64,000 bases of DNA. Origin: Methanolobus sp. WCC4. Lineage in GTDB: Archaea; Halobacteriota; Methanosarcinia; Methanosarcinales; Methanosarcinaceae. Position 1 is the first letter of the stretch; each line of letters starts with the position of its first letter. Location: NCBI RefSeq assembly GCF_038022665.1, contig NZ_CP150629.1, forward strand, positions 1,656,480 to 1,720,479, given 5' to 3'. The notes under the pieces are model-generated. The model made no database searches. It was not told the origin of the DNA and saw only the letters and a program-made list of their open reading frames with translations. A program made the position numbers and the translations under genes. This document shows, piece after piece, positions 63,013-64,000 of this stretch.

Positions 63013-63321
63013 TTACATTCCGACAACGAGGTTGCCAAACCAGCAGACGTCGTCTTTGGAATTCATGATGGTTGGCTTGAGCACATTCATTCCTGATTCC
63101 ACGATGTGGGAGGCTTCGAATATCTGGGCGAGCTGTGACTTGCCTTCTTCAAAGAGGTCGCCTACGACTTTCATGCCTTCGATGAATCCCTGTTCTATAA
63201 GTTCCACAGGACTGATCCCTGCTTCAAGAGCTTCATGGGCTATTCTTTCGACGGCGCTTTCGTCGAGATCTATAACGGCATGCTTTGCCATATCGATGAT
63301 CTCTTCCTTTGTTGGGTTCAT
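63013..63321 (-). pseudogene. Methyltransferase corrinoid protein, truncated after the cap domain
   Basis: 102 residues. NPTKEEIIDMAKHAVIDLDESAVERIAHEALEAG, followed by ISPVELIEQGFIEGMKVVGDLFEEGKSQLAQIFEAS, is the four-helix cap domain of MtmC/MtbC/MttC-type corrinoid proteins. The frame stops just where the B12-binding domain should start (WFGNLVVGM, compare the usual VVIGTVEGDIHDIGK), and the DxHxxG cobalt-ligand motif is absent. Normal length is about 215. It has a good ribosome site (AGGTGAG) before ATG 63321 and a terminator, so it might still be expressed, but methyl transfer is not possible. Probably a remnant of a methylamine or methanol pathway gene. Confidence 0.78.
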
Positions 63322-63398
63322 ATATCTCACCTTTATTTTGGTGTAATTCCTGTTGTTCTTATCTATATTATAGTGTTGATCGTTCTTTTATTCCTGCC

Positions 63399-63821
63399 CT
63401 ATACAATTCCCAGATCAAAAGCCAGCGACAATACGATAGCTATTATCGAGAAGACAAATATCACCAGGTAATTCAGGCGTTCCTTTGAGACTGACAGACT
63501 CCACATGATGTATTCCAATCCGCGATAGTCCTCTTCGCTCAAAGTTGTCCTGCTCACTATCTTCTCGAGCAGTTCCAGGTTCCTAAGAACGCCTACCCGG
63601 CGTGTTGCTATATGATACCTGTGTGCAAAGAACACCAGATACCCTATAACACCCAGGTAGAACAGAGCTTTCGCCAGTATCCCGTTATAATAATCAGCGA
63701 TTATTATCAGTCTCAGGAAGGCTGCGGAGATCAGTCCTATCCAGAAATAGAACTGCACCTTCCTCAGGCTGCTGCCCTCAGGGATATGTATGTTATTCAG
63801 ATTTGTGACTGTTTGAGTCAT
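63399..63821 (-). CDS. Uncharacterised three-helix membrane protein
   Basis: 140 residues: a polar N-terminus, then helices FYFWIGLISAAFLRLIIIAD, ALFYLGVIGYLVFFAH and, after a cytosolic charged stretch (RRVGVLRNLELLEKIVSRTTLSEEDYRGLEYIMWSLSVSKERL), YLVIFVFSIIAIVLSLAFDL. No family recognised. It lies upstream of the truncated corrinoid gene on the same strand (about 78 bases), possibly in one transcript with it. A role in methyl-compound use is only a suggestion from context. Confidence 0.68.
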   Translation of the reverse strand: MTQTVTNLNNIHIPEGSSLRKVQFYFWIGLISAAFLRLIIIADYYNGILAKALFYLGVIGYLVFFAHRYHIATRRVGVLRNLELLEKIVSRTTLSEEDYRGLEYIMWSLSVSKERLNYLVIFVFSIIAIVLSLAFDLGIV

Positions 63822-64000
63822 TTTTGATTCTACCTGTCTTTTTTGTTGTATCTGTTTCCAGCAGATCGTTTTTGGTTTCGTTTTTGCTGGAAGACAGAAT
63901 CTTGTTACCGCCTTAATATTATTTAAAGCTATTGCTTATTCACTTCTGTTAAGTTAAGGTTCATCTGTAAAGGTGGTCTGGTTGGATGTTCAGGGGAACG

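Overview
The window is a chromosomal segment of a methylotrophic methanogenic archaeon, most likely a member of the Methanosarcinaceae. The genus is not fixed by the sequence; Methanolobus, Methanomethylovorans and Methanosarcina relatives all fit. The evidence is a Vht-type membrane hydrogenase (methanophenazine-reducing) with its cytochrome b, two heterodisulfide reductase (Hdr) clusters, formylmethanofuran dehydrogenase genes, the archaeal amidotransferase GatE, archaeal pilin and wHTH proteins, and a truncated methyltransferase corrinoid protein. AT-rich TATA boxes and GGTGA-type ribosome sites are typical of archaea. I found no rRNA, tRNA or CRISPR array.

Layout: (1) 1-3053, minus strand, four genes for a WbpA/B/E/D-like diacetamido-uronic-acid sugar nucleotide, the first cut by the window edge. 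(2) 3156-11970, signalling and surface genes: a hybrid histidine kinase, a pilin-like protein with two long repeats, a FIST sensor-domain protein and a TPR protein. (3) 12072-20715, biosynthesis: argG, carB, carA, a TolB-like surface beta-propeller and gatE. (4) 20792-22081, an insertion sequence, followed by a small wHTH regulator. (5) 23184-36636, a hydrogenase island: vhtGACD on the minus strand, divergent hypC-D-A-B-E on the plus strand, a Tat export cluster (tatA, tatA/B, tatC and a divergent second tatC) and hypF. VhtG carries a Tat signal, so these genes form one functional unit: enzyme, NiFe-cofactor assembly and export. (6) 37243-47831, electron carriers: hdrC-hdrB, then hdrA-mvhD-frhB-like-fdhA-like-small protein, facing an hdrA::mvhD fusion plus polyferredoxin operon. 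(7) 47978-49709, two hairpin modules with repeated promoter-like DNA, then a secreted PPC-like protein and a membrane wHTH regulator. (8) 50098-54831, redox and C1 genes: hcp, cupin, FTR catalytic subunit, and an fwdG-like/fwdB/fwdD operon. (9) 55201-60898, small membrane and SRPBCC proteins, citrate synthase and aconitase (oxidative branch toward 2-oxoglutarate). (10) 61406-63821, an AT-rich TIR-domain gene that looks acquired, a truncated corrinoid protein and a membrane protein.

The most notable observations are: an exact 403-bp tandem duplication inside the hyp operon that makes a HypD-HypC-tail fusion ORF; a 194-bp MITE-like element with perfect 13-bp inverted ends and a 7-bp target duplication; a second dispersed repeat family in two inverted copies; the Hdr operon carrying a short molybdopterin-type subunit, which suggests an uncharacterised electron-bifurcating complex; paired promoter-hairpin modules that look like small RNA genes; and the TIR protein with an amidotransferase-like N-terminus.
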